From positions 62,001-126,000 of the forward strand of contig JAODTK010005760.1 in assembly GCA_026419785.1 (NCBI GenBank): a stretch of 64,000 bases of DNA, given 5' to 3'. The stretch's first letter is position 1. The number at the start of each line of letters is the position of its first letter. Below are positions 25,001 through 33,575 of this stretch, in pieces. The DNA is from Sclerodactyla briareus. Taxonomy: Eukaryota > Echinodermata > Holothuroidea > Dendrochirotida > Sclerodactylidae. A program made the position numbers and the translations under genes. The notes beneath the pieces are model-generated. The model saw only the letters and a program-made list of their open reading frames with translations. It was not told where the DNA came from and searched no databases.

Positions 25001-28000
25001 ATTGCCCCCCCCCCCCCCAGGGTGACATTGCGAGTGCAATTATTCTTCAACATAGCTGGCAACTCTTCGAATCGGATGAAAGTATTGCTGTAGTTATCCA
25101 CCATCTCAGTTAGCTGATCTGGTCATGACTACAGTACAAATTATAGCACAGACAACTTCTTCCCCGTGACCAACAATACGCTGAATGAAATCTCTTGGTC
25201 ATCGTCTGGTGAACTATATTACGACCTTGAAGAGCGAGTGACTGAGAAACTGACGAAAGAAATCTGGAAATAAACCGCAGACACTGAGAATTTTCATCAC
25301 AAGAAATGGAATGGAAAGTTTTGGAAGAATTGTAAAATGTCGGAAGTTTTGTTGTGAACCGAAGAAACATTAGCAGAAGAAATTGGTATAACACAACGCT
25401 CTCAACACTCTAATCACAATTTTCAGAGCAGCACTAGTATGTCCAAGCATCAAATTCCGGATTTTCGATGCCCTAACTACAGAGTATTTTTCTGTATAAC
25501 GAATGTGGGGTACAACGAAGAAGCTTGATCACAAAATTGACACTTTCAAAGAGACTACTACGCAAATGTTCCTCAACATCGTACAACCCATCCCGTGTAT
25601 TTTCCGTAGAAGCACATTATACGTTTTGAGATTTTTCGTCACGGAACGCCGCGAGACTCCAAGAAGAAGCTCCAGCGAAGATTGCTCTGAGAGAAGCATT
25701 GGAACATACTACTAAGCCAGTTGGGAGACCCCTGACTACTGCCGGGGTTGTTTCAGGAAAAATCTAATCGCAGATTCGGTGACTCAACATTAACAGTTTT
25801 GAGGAAGCACTAACCTTGCGCAAGATCGTGATACGTTGCGGAGATCACTGAGCATGTCTATAGACGCGATCACCTACTACTACATAGAGTGTTTCTTTCA
25901 TTATCTCTATGGTCCCAAGCCGTCCAAGCCCGAGCCCTGGACATGTTGTACTCATGGGCTATTATTTAAACCGGGACGAATTTGAGACAGAATTTTCCCC
26001 CTGGACACGGACTGACACACGTATACATTTCGGTGCGTTAAATTGTTTGATCAACTACGGTCTGTGTTACTCTTCCTAGGACATTTTCAGTGCGGGCGTC
26101 TGAAGACCATGCAAAACCGCGCGTACTGTCATTTTAACCACACCAAAGTCCTCAGCATAGGACCTAGCGTTGGATTGCCGGCCTAGTATGCAATCCACAT
26201 GATTTCACCACATGGAGCTTTTATTAACTGGAGAGGACATCAGGATGCGTCTTGTGTGCCCATTTGGAGGTGTTTATGCTCCGCCCCAGGCCTGTCACAT
26301 ACCACTATTGTCGCATGGCCCCCAGACAGCGTTAAAATAGAAGTAACTGAACCATCTTCAAAGTGTTTCCCCGTGCCATTGCCTAGAATACGACAATGAC
26401 AACACAGGGTCTACTTTTCACTCAGCTCACGCGCACAACAGTTTGTCGTTGTTTTTCTTCCCCTTGGGAGATCGAGAGCAATTAAACTGGCCTCTGGATA
26501 ACTCGACTCGCTGGGTCCTGGGCGAGACACGCATCTTAGGGTAAAATCAATGTTCCTTCCATAAAAAAACTCGATGAGACGTAAAGGAGTCCGGGACTTT
26601 GTAACGTTTTTGATTCTTGATTCGACTGATTTTAAATAATGATTGTTCCGTAAAGAAAAATGATTCAACTTCTAAGAATGTCCCCTACATATTATTTTCT
26701 GTCTCGTCTCCCAATTACTGAACTCTGTACGACTTCAGTCCACTGGACTGCTCGACCGACTCGACCCTCCTGTCTCGACTGACTGACCCGACCCGCCTGT
26801 CTCCTGACTGATTTATCGGCGCGACACAAGAATTATTACGGCTCCACCCAGAAATTACCAGTATACGAGTTAAATGCGAAGCCACTCAGGAGAAATGGGT
26901 CGGTTACATTTGCAAGCCTATGCTCCGCCATTGTGTGCTGAGTGTGACGAGCGCATGGACCAATCACGTCACTGCACTGAACACACTGAATATTCAAATT
27001 GACGTCAGCACAAACTGTGGAAATTGACCAATGGTGCAACGCTGTCCCCCCAAGAATTAACACAAGGTAAGCCCAGCGTGGGTTAGTCAGAGCAACTCCC
27101 ACTCCTTACTAGCGGAGGTGCGGCCCACAACAATAAAGGGCCGTGTTGCTGACAAACAACACCAGGGGCGGAAACCCACGAGAGTGTAGGTGTGCCCTGA
27201 TTATTCAGTAAACGCTGCCCAAAATACGACAACTTTCAGGAATCCGGAATCGAACATAACAATAATAGGACAATAGAAGCGTGGGAATCTAGCGCTTCTC
27301 TTAAACAGCTGGCTGCAAACACACTTGTCAACATCAAAGCATCAAACCGTAAATATTCATCCGGTCCAGACTGTTTTGGCGGCCTAAGCCTGTGAGCTTT
27401 AGGAGAAGGTCAAGAAGAAGAAGAAGAGCGCACATCGATTCTTAAAGGGGGGGGCCTTATGCGGAGATAAGCCCATGGGACTGGGAACCATCTAGATGAT
27501 CAAAATTAAATATTAGGACCTGCTTAGGATTAAAGAAATGAGGTCGTCAAATTGAATATACGACACAATATCGAGCGCACAATGTACCTATTACATGGGG
27601 AGAAGATTGGTGTATGTACGTGTGCGTCCTGGAAGTATTGTCTCTGCGCCTGGCCAAGCATAGGGATTTTGCATAGGATAGAGCGCGTTGAACAACGCCC
27701 TCCAACGCAGACGCAATGAATCCGGGCAAATGAATTGTGCCCGTGTTTTGTTAGGATGGCGGCAATGTAAATTTGTACACAGCGGTAGGCTGCAGGCCAC
27801 CGCGCGTAATAACTACGAACTTAAGTCCGCGCTCTAGGTTGCGCCATCATATCCGCATTTCACGCGTTGCATCAGAACCAAATTGCGTAGGGGTCATAAG
27901 GTGGCCCCATATCGACTTCACATTTGCGTAGGCGCTCCAGTACAGCATGTTCGGGCTTGGTTGTACTAGAGCTCCTATGCAGAAAAGAAGTCAGTGTGGA

Positions 28001-31000
28001 TGGACCGTGTTGCCATGCCCCGACAGCGCCCTCACTTACAGTAGTTTTTAAGTGACATCTGATTTGGGCGACATGAATCGCCTTCTGTCGGAAGATTAGA
28101 ATAGGTTCCGTTTGGCAGCCTCCTCTAGTTCGAGCTTCACAGTATAAGCTCTAGTTCACCCCGTGATGTCATACTTCACGCCTAGATTGGGTCCGAATAA
28201 ATTAATGTTGTTTCCGTCTTCCCGTAATAGATCTTCTGACTCACTGAGATGTTCCAGATTCTTGGCACTATGCCTACAATGATCACTATGAACCAAAAAA
28301 TTATGGTAGGGGCATATGTTAGCAGAAATTCGCAGATAGAGAGTAACAAACTGAACGTGTTTCACGATGTTACACCAAAATAGGCGCCTCCTCACTTTGA
28401 GTTTTGATTCCGACGGGACTTGGACAGGGCAACAAAACGCAGTCGTTTAATGTCCTAATGGTCTATGCAGAGCAGAAATCATTGTGGAGCCGTGTTGCTA
28501 TGCCCGGACAACACCCTCACTAACAGTATTGTTATAGTGACTTAGTGTTATAGCGCATTTCGTAAGAATATTCGAATATTCTGTTTGACAGACTCCTCTA
28601 ATTCAAGCTTAACATTGATTAGCTCTAGTTTGCTCCGTGATGTCACACTTCACGCATAGATGGTGTTTTTGCCAGACGCATGCTTCTATAATTTACGGAT
28701 CGTTTGGCTTTCGAGTTTATATCGGCGTATTCTGATAGAGGGTAACACTCATGCAGAGTTCCGGAATCTTGCACGATGGCCTACTATCATTATATGAAAA
28801 CAACAAAAAAAGTACTCGTCGGGAATTATGGTGAAGAAGAAATTCGCAGATAGAGAGTAACAAACTGAAATGTGTTCCATGATGTGACACACAATAGGGC
28901 GAGTCCTCACTATGAGTTTGGGGTCTCTGATGAGACTTTGAACAGGGCACGCAATAAGCTGTCGAATGTCCTCTCCAGTTGATATAATAGCTCTATAGTA
29001 GCAATAATCAGTCTTTTTTATGCCAATGGGAAGGTGTTGTGTGAGCATTTGGTCCCACCCTGAGGTAATTCACGGCAGAAGGTTAATAATAGCAATAATC
29101 AGTCTTTTTTAATTTGCCAATGGGAAGGTGTGGTGTGAGCATTTGGTCCCCACACTGAGGATAATTCACGCAGGTGTCATTGAAAGATGTGCTGAGGGGT
29201 AATTGATAGATAATACTAACTTGTGATGTATTCGACAGATTTTCGAAAGATACGCATTGCCCCCCCCCCCCCTTCCGATGCATGCCAAAGTGTTATATGA
29301 CTGTAAGAATACAATGCTCAACTGTCAGCTTATACTTTCTTCCCCTGCAAGGATACAAACCCACAACCAGGACTTTACCCTACTTTATGGCGTGGATGAT
29401 GTCGTGGTTCGATCCAACTATCAAGGTTATCAAGAACTCCTGGGGAATGGTCTCAGAACTACGAACATACGAGAGTAAGTACCATCTATGATAAAGTTGC
29501 AGCACTTTCATGCAAGGTCAACTACCTAATCCCTTATTATTCATAGCGCTATGGATTCTGCTTCCTGGAAGAGTGTGGAAATTCATTTTCAACTTCACAG
29601 GCCTAAGCCTACATAAGCCATGAAATTCTGTATAAAATGTCGAAATCAACAGGTGGGACTCTCCCCTCCCGCCTCTCAGTCGAGTATTATATATTCCCCA
29701 GGTTAAATCAGCAGTGCTTTTAATACCTTGGCGGTGTAATATGTGCCCGTCTGTCTGAAGACAAAAACGGAGGTCAACAGGTCTACAAAACTTGGTTTGC
29801 AGTTCTTTATGGGATTACAAGGACCCTATTATTCTTGGTATGGAATAGCGGTCATTTTTCACTATAAATCGGGAATATTATGAATAATGTTTTATTTCAC
29901 TCAATTTTAGCTTGTGATACGATAACTCGAACCTACTCGTATGAATGACGCTCAAACATGGTATATGAGTTTTCCATAATGGGTTCCCCATGAGCCCTAT
30001 TGTTGCTATCGTTTTACCACTATAGTGCGACCTCATCTTAAATCAATATCTCATTCTCTCGACTCAGATGCGGAAGGTGCTAAAGATTGAGCCAATCCAC
30101 TGGAAAGAGTCCTTGGTATAGATGGCTTACTCATTGATAGAATCAGGAAAGATCCCCAAGAAGAAGGGATACAAGGGGAGGCCTGACACTTCGTGACGGG
30201 AGCCAAGAAGCAGAATGAAGATACCTCATAGACAGGTGTAACCATGCATTCATTATGGAAGTGATTTTGATTTGATTTTTACGGTTTCAGGCAGCCCATT
30301 AAGGCTCATCTAGGACCCCTGCCGTACTGATCGTGGAGCAGCACCAGCGATAACTCGCCTTCTCTTCTCGACTGGTGCTCAGATGTTAACGAGGCAGGGG
30401 TGTAGCCAATCCCAACCTGCTCCCGGGACCGCCGTTTTTCGTCCCACCCGAAAGGACTATCAGTGAACTCCAGGGCCCGACCACATTCTCGGAACCTGGA
30501 GGAGCGGACAGTCCGAGTTCAACGTGATGCTCACAGGCAACAGACCGAGAGCCTATTGCAAATATCCCGTAACATAGCCCAATAAAATCCACTGTACCAC
30601 AGCGGATCCATGAAGTGAAGACCAAGACTTCGCCCATCGCAACTGCATGTATAACAATCATCGGGAAAATCGTCCGGTCCTGCTGGAATTCGACCATTCG
30701 ATGCGCACGTTACCATTCTTCCGCCCAGATATAGTGAACCTGGGGTAATCAATTAACTTGAACAATCATATGACTTTAAATTGTGTTACGAATATGTAGA
30801 ACTAGGCGGAATGACCTTTGGATGGACTGTACTATGAGGCGAGGGACATTCGCTCCCAATTTGTAAATCAGTGATTACATTAGCAGGGTATTTCCCCGGA
30901 ACAGAAGCCTGTTGGTTTGAAACCATTTACAGTAGAGCCTCTGATCGGATGTCTTGCAGAAAGTTTATAATATGAGTTCGTAAAACATTGATATGAATTG

Positions 31001-31555
31001 TGATACAGGATTTCAACTGTTACTTATGATTATGTCTTAGATCCCCGAAGGTCAGAAAAATTGTGGACTATAAACACAAAGAAAAGCTCAAATTATTTTG
31101 ACATTTCCTGGGAACCAGCTATGCCTGTGCCGTGTAAGGTATGTTAGACCTATGGTGCAAAAATGATTATTCAGCATCTGACAATCGACCATTGCTCAAT
31201 CCATGAATAGGGGCGTGACTTTATAATATATTTCTAACCAATCAATTATCATAAATCTTGTAGAAGTAAAACTGTGCTGAAAGAATTTGGAATCGTGGGT
31301 GAAATCTTAGCCTCCTTTGGTGTCTGGCATTCAAAGCCTGACGTTGCATCTGGGATTGTTGTATATCCACCATCTGGTTTGGCCAAAAATAGCGAAATAG
31401 TCGGGAAAATGAGGCTTAGATTTTATAGTAGCAGAAATTGCTACCAGAACTCTTCAGGAAACTTATCATATCAGTTGACCAGTTATGAGTATACTTACTT
31501 ACTTAGTGCACCCTCCGATTTCATCGGAGAGTGTCTTTATCAAGTCAATTTATAA
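12370..31555 (+). CDS. Dihydroflavonol-4-reductase-like SDR gene, eight exons
   Basis: This encodes a soluble NAD(P)H-dependent reductase/epimerase-type protein of the extended short-chain dehydrogenase superfamily, the group annotated in animals as dihydroflavonol-4-reductase-like or ARI1-like. The animal substrate is unknown. Joined exons give about 320 residues, the usual family length. Visible in order are TGASGFIA (nucleotide-binding TGxxGxxA, residues 7-14), VRGTVRS, VDGCTYVYHTASP, LTSSCVAV (catalytic Ser, about 120), YPKSK (catalytic Tyr-x-x-x-Lys, about 151-155), NPSFVMGP, DVRDVARGH, EAAGHRHI, FGPQG, FDPTIK and a TTNIRESKTVL-type C-terminal block. Intron phases match across junctions. 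The frame breaks by single-base indels in exons 2, 4, 6 and 7, and two donors lack a base. All residues around these breaks are conserved, so sequencing error is favoured over pseudogenisation. The 3' end is uncertain. Confidence 0.88.
12431..12626 (+). CDS. Reductase exon 2, nucleotide-binding fold
   Basis: It starts after CCGTAG and encodes VLVTGASGFIA, then EGFLVRGTVRSLTN, KVDPIRRL and finally ELVEADLTNEECWK. The glycine motif binds the NAD(P) pyrophosphate, and the RxxVRS region normally contributes to NADPH preference. A TAG appears after FIAYI. It disappears if one T is extra near 12474 and one base is missing near the CTGCAG, so two compensating shifts are needed there. A further shift lies between DGE and AIGLEL. 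The exon should end in phase 2 at about 12626. The sequence there is AAAATAATAC rather than an AAGTAATAC-like donor, suggesting lost base(s). Confidence 0.82.
12990..13106. repeat. (ATGT)n microsatellite in intron 2
   Basis: About 29 near-perfect tetranucleotide copies lie here, with three small interruptions (around 13010, 13026 and 13068). Open frames through it are repeat artefacts, alternating MYVC or the reverse HTYI. Confidence 0.97.
13683..13858 (+). CDS. Reductase exon 3, with catalytic serine
   Basis: It is bounded by CATTGCAG and GTAAGTATC. It is fully open and encodes AVDGCTYVYHTASPFP, then a stretch with DESEIIRPAVDGTLNVLKAC and KRVVLTSSCVAVG. HTASP is the conserved loop near the cofactor, and the SS of TSSCVAV supplies the catalytic serine. 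The last base is a phase-1 T that completes a Tyr codon with exon 4. No frame defect is seen, making it the cleanest exon of the gene along with exon 5. Confidence 0.93.
13859..14279. other. Intron 3, first part
   Basis: This is intron sequence of the reductase gene following the donor at 13859. No RNA gene or conserved element is recognised. Confidence 0.5.
14280..14870 (+). pseudogene. Decayed 3' LINE reverse transcriptase fragment in intron 3
   Basis: This is the clearest of the three RT scraps. Around 14465-14550 one frame reads RYQSLGSVVLPVLLHSSETR, close to the RLFxALVLPVLLYGSETW block. At about 14610-14670 another reads IRERQLRFYGH, like the LRWxGHVxR block. Then PPGRPLDYGW and LREVEE near 14710-14755 match the RPRGRPxxxWxxQVEEDL tail. 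A G run at about 14754-14767 and several frameshifts interrupt it. It lies in sense orientation in the intron and is non-functional. Confidence 0.7.
15288..15411. repeat. 62-bp tandem duplication in intron 3
   Basis: Two adjacent copies contain CCCATGACCTAGTGATGTAC, GTGATCAATGTTGTGGTTAGG and CACGCGATATAATA. The second copy differs by one or two bases. Confidence 0.92.
16368..16498 (+). CDS. Reductase exon 4, Tyr-x-x-x-Lys active site
   Basis: It is bounded by CGTTCACAG and GTGAGTGAC. After the joined Tyr it reads MENKTYTEE, and then in the next frame NWLNENLPGMGNFSYPKSK followed by LAEKAAWDYLATLE. YPKSK is the active-site YxxxK pair. The frame change falls in a run of A within GAAGAAATTGG, where one missing A restores continuity. 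The position in a homopolymer fits a sequencing indel. The exon ends in phase 1 and joins exon 5 to give E-G-D. Confidence 0.9.
16753..16859. repeat. (ATGT)n microsatellite in intron 4
   Basis: About 26 tetranucleotide copies lie here, with interruptions near 16805 and 16820. This is the same motif as the tract in intron 2. Confidence 0.97.
16870..17110. repeat. Dispersed AGGTCA-family repeat, degenerate copy
   Basis: It contains TAGAGGTCAGCG, TTTGTGAACACGATCA and GGGGGGTACAAGAACCCTATTAT, words shared with the copies at 29.7-30.0 and 43.6-44.3 kb. It is non-coding. Confidence 0.5.
17111..18539. other. Intron 4 segment without recognised features
   Basis: AT-rich intron sequence. An (AT)n tract lies at about 18498-18522. 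No exon-like or repeat-like signal could be supported. Confidence 0.45.
18540..18745. repeat. Dispersed AGGTCA-family repeat with three spaced half-sites
   Basis: This is a copy of the family also seen at 42.8-43.2 kb. It includes ATCTCGAAAAATGTGGAGG, a half-site cluster at 18617-18642 (AGGTCA, AAGTCA and AGGTCA, each separated by four bases) and a final G-run. It is non-coding. Confidence 0.55.
18776..18905. repeat. Dispersed repeat, copy 2 (partner near 9.4 kb)
   Basis: It shares ordered words with 9350-9480, including GGAGCGCCACCATTGGTGGG and the AGATAGCCGGAAACGGCAC stretch. It lies inside intron 4. Confidence 0.6.
19324..19574. mobile_element. Small hairpin (MITE-like) element
   Basis: The left end GGTGTAAAATTATTACGTAT, continuing into GTTCAAAAGACAC, is inverted-complementary to GTGTCTTTGAACGTACGTGACACC at about 19375-19399. 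It is also complementary to the end TCTTTGAAATGTACGTAACACC at about 19553-19574. No coding capacity is present. The target duplication could not be identified, so the class is unassigned. Confidence 0.5.
20230..20445. repeat. Dispersed repeat related to 42.8-43.2 kb
   Basis: It contains AGAAGTCATTTCAAAGCCAT, then near 20385 the word GATGATTGCTCAAAAGCGGG, followed by an ATA-ACGTGGACGG-TTTCCCCGCC stretch. Equivalent words occur at 43155-43210. It is non-coding. Confidence 0.55.
20446..21804. other. Intron 4, last part
   Basis: No exon or repeat shared with the rest of the window was recognised. The longest open frame (110 codons, minus strand, 20392-20724) has no motif and overlaps the preceding repeat, so it is not called. 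Confidence 0.4.
21805..22011 (+). CDS. Reductase exon 5, substrate-side motifs
   Basis: It is bounded by TTTCAATAG and GTGAGTTAA and is open throughout. It encodes GDQKFELAVVNPSFVMGPVL, then a segment with TAIDTVCRLMSGKDPAMP and VDVRDVARGHIAAM. NPxFVxGP and DVRDVARxH are hallmark blocks of dihydroflavonol-reductase-like SDRs, lining the cofactor and substrate cleft. It ends EAAG with a phase-1 split glycine. The intron before it is 5.3 kb, the longest in the gene. Confidence 0.93.
22921..23568. repeat. Tandem duplication, two 342-bp copies, in intron 5
   Basis: AGGTCTGTAAAATT starts at 22921 and again at 23263. The copies share GTAATGTTTTTCCTCTATAG, AACAACCATACGGGGGTTT, CTTCGGCGGCGGACGTACGG and GGAGGAGGGTTGGCTGGGG in order. 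Differences are mostly one-to-few-base indels plus short deletions in copy 2. It is non-coding. Confidence 0.95.
23569..24527. other. Intron 5, last part
   Basis: A G-run lies at about 23656-23667. Nothing else is recognised before the acceptor of exon 6. Confidence 0.45.
24528..24609 (+). CDS. Reductase exon 6
   Basis: After CTTCACAG the phase-1 join gives G-H-R-H-I, the conserved GxRxI motif that follows EAAG in the family. The frame then meets TGA. One base earlier, the alternative frame continues GGSTWLTDMNGALREVFGPQ, matching the family block ending EFGPQG. A single missing base is therefore inferred near 24540. The exon should end at CAAG (24609), phase 1. The next bases are GACTGA where a GT donor is required, consistent with one lost T. 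Confidence 0.8.
24610..27960. other. Intron 6, first part
   Basis: It has a poly-C tract at about 25006-25018. Open frames of up to 115 codons (minus strand, 24422-24769) overlap exon 6 antisense and are not credible genes. No other feature could be supported. Confidence 0.45.
27968..28980. repeat. Tandem duplication of about 0.5 kb in intron 6
   Basis: Paired landmarks recur about 475-515 bases apart. GTGTTGCCATGCCC at 28007 pairs with GTGTTGCTATGCCC at 28492. GTGATGTCATACTTCACGC at 28163 pairs with a one-mismatch version at 28637. CGCAGATAGAGAGTAACAAA at 28331 pairs with 28845. The copies are well diverged, so this is an old duplication. Confidence 0.9.
28999..29172. repeat. Tandem duplication of about 93 bp in intron 6
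   Basis: TAGCAATAATCAGTCTTTTT is followed by GCCAATGGGAAGGTGT and GTGAGCATTTGGTCCC, twice in a row, then an AATTCACG word in each. The first copy starts near 28999 and the second near 29091. Confidence 0.93.
29352..29474 (+). CDS. Reductase exon 7
   Basis: The acceptor is CCCTGCAAG. The exon opens G-Y-K-P, completing the FGPQGY motif across the junction, then reads TLPYFMAWMMSWFDPTIKVI, the family segment around FDxSxK. The frame then changes so that the end reads LRTTNIRE, the conserved (N/T)xxR block. One indel is inferred near 29440. The donor is the perfect GTAAGTACC, leaving a phase-2 join to exon 8. Confidence 0.82.
29700..30020. repeat. Dispersed AGGTCA-family repeat, copy in intron 7
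   Basis: It contains ACGGAGGTCAACAGGTCTAC, then AAAACTTGGTTTGC, ACAAGGACCCTATTATT, CTTGTGATACGATAACTCGA and a GTTCCCCATGAGCCCTATTG module. This order of words repeats at 43.7-44.3 kb. It is non-coding. Confidence 0.6.
30280..30735 (-). mobile_element. Second SINE copy, decayed head
   Basis: This is a diverged copy of the element at 10325-10800, sharing TGATCGTGGA, AACTCGCCTTC, GCTCCCGGGACCG, TATCAGTGAACTCCAGGG, GGAACCTGGAGGAGCGGA and GAGCCTATTGCAAAT. Its tRNA-like head (minus strand, about 30735-30690) has lost the intact B-box, keeping only GAATTCCAGC. It lies in intron 7. Confidence 0.7.
31264..31555 (+). CDS. Reductase exon 8 (terminal, end uncertain)
   Basis: After AATCTTGTAG the phase-2 join gives E-S-K-T-V-L-K-E-F-G-I-V, equivalent to the family NTRxxxVLGI block. 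Beyond that the open frame runs to a stop at 31555, but its composition does not resemble the family C-terminus. The true coding end may be reached by another frameshift or a nearer stop. Only the first 12-15 codons are well supported. Confidence 0.6.
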
Positions 31556-33169
31556 TCCGTCAAGTAATGAAAACAGTCAACATTTTCTTCGATTATACTG
31601 AAGAAGAAAAAAAAACCAGTTAGGACTAATTATATAAAAGGTTTGTATATAGCACTAAAAACAGTATTCTATACAGTATTCCAATAGAGTTCAATGAGTT
31701 CAATGAAACTAGGTGTACTCTCCAGCGCGTCAATTATACATTGGAGAATCGGTTTATTATTGATTGAATGTTCGGGAACTTTGACACTCCGAGCATACCC
31801 CAGACAGCAATCGTTTATTTGCTGTGGACATAGCAGCTCCGTTTCTAGTCCAATCATCTCTAAAATGCCAGAAGGCATCGCCGATTTGTCGTGTTCACCG
31901 ACAGAGTGATCAGGAACTCACTAGCAATGACTGTAGCATTCCAGGGGCAACGACGACTGACGCCAATGCGCAGATCAGCATCTTTTTTTCAATATGTCCA
32001 TAATATACCCAACTTGCAGTGCAACTCTTCATCATGAAAAATACCCACGACTTCATATGTTATTTTCTATTCCTTTGGTTTGTGTCATGAAATTGAGGCA
32101 AGAACTTGTTGAAATCTAATCTCAGCGAATTTAATCTGTTGTATTATGTATTATTGCTTGATTGAAGTGACTTACCTATCGATCCCTGCGCATAGACCAC
32201 CGGCAGCAGGGCGCAGCGCCTTGCGCGGGGTTGAGCGCAAAAATCAAGATCGAATGGGACGCAACCTAAGGCAATTGCCTTCTTTGTCGGTAATTTATTT
32301 GTGAGGGTGCTCACAGCAAACTGTGCACTTGCAATTGGCCCACCCCCCTTGTTCGTTCCCGCTCCAATCAGATGACCCTGAGCTGCCCCCGAAACAATAG
32401 GATCATGTTCACATCATGGGGAATCTACATACCCATTATAGCTCATCCATCCAGCTGGGTCAGTCAACCCTGTCCAGTATTATCGTACCTAAGGTGGATG
32501 GGCGGGGGAGGGTCCCCCACTTTTCGGCCCGGGACGTTTGTTGTCCGGTACAATTGCTGATCTTGTCGGTCCATCTGCAGGATTGACGTGGATTTGCAGA
32601 AAACCCTCGATAGCATATCGACCATCTGTCAATGATCGTGCTAACTGATTTTTATATACTTCACGGTATTTGTACTATGTCTTTCGAATTACCAGAGCCA
32701 GCGTTCCTGCTCCAGCAGGTCGTCGTATGGAGAGTAAGATAGCGCCATCCTCAGGCTTTTGATGAATGATTTCCACAGCGTAGGACACCGGCGCTCAAAA
32801 GTTGAATATTACGGTTTTGTAGCGGCCTACCCTGGTCAGAATCCGCCGTACGTGTTGCTTGCCAAGTTCTGATTATAATTAGGAGACATTATTGTATTCG
32901 CAGGATCAGGGTGGCTCCGCGGGGTGGGAGGGGGGGGGCATGGTCGATGATCCCATTGACTTATCGTGTGGGAAATTTACGAAAAAATGAGGTGTTTATT
33001 TAGTCCATAAATAGTGGATTTTCTGGCAAGACTGATATTCCCTAAGAAACATTTTTTGCATACATTTTATTTGTTCTTCTGATGACGAGAAACATTTTTT
33101 GCTATAAACATTTTCATTTTTCTCTCGTTATTGACAACTGTGTTTCGCTTGAGTAACACCAGGTTGCTG

Positions 33170-33234
33170 GTGGATGGATGGATGGATTGATGAATGGATA
33201 CTAGATAGATAATAGATAAATAGATAGATAGATA

Positions 33235-33269
<35 letters not shown>

Positions 33270-33292
33270 TATCTATAGTAGATAGATTTTTG
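33170..33292. repeat. (GATA)n / (GGAT)n microsatellite
   Basis: Short GGAT repeats at about 33173-33200 are followed by interrupted ATAG/GATA copies to about 33290. It is flanked on both sides by a TGTGTTTCGCTTGAGTAACA word (33139 and 33311). Confidence 0.9.
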
Positions 33293-33424
33293 TTTTTACT
33301 CGTGATGACAAATGTGTTTCGCTTGAGTAACAATGCCTCTGTTTTGTTGATACTTTGTCTCTGTGTCAACTCATGATGCCACCGAACACTGTAGTAGGAG
33401 ACCAAGTCGAAGCAAATATTGACA

Positions 33425-33575
33425 GATTGGATAGATGGATGATGGGGGATGGGGGATAATAATATATAGTTAGATTAATAGATAATAAGATAGATAGATA
33501 GATCTAGATATATAATTTAGATAGCTATATAGAATAGATAGATAGATAGATAGATAGATTGATAGATAGATAGCT
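33425..33575. repeat. (GATA)n microsatellite, second tract
   Basis: Interrupted GATA/TAGA copies lie between about 33430 and 33573, roughly 150 bases downstream of the first tract. Confidence 0.9.
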
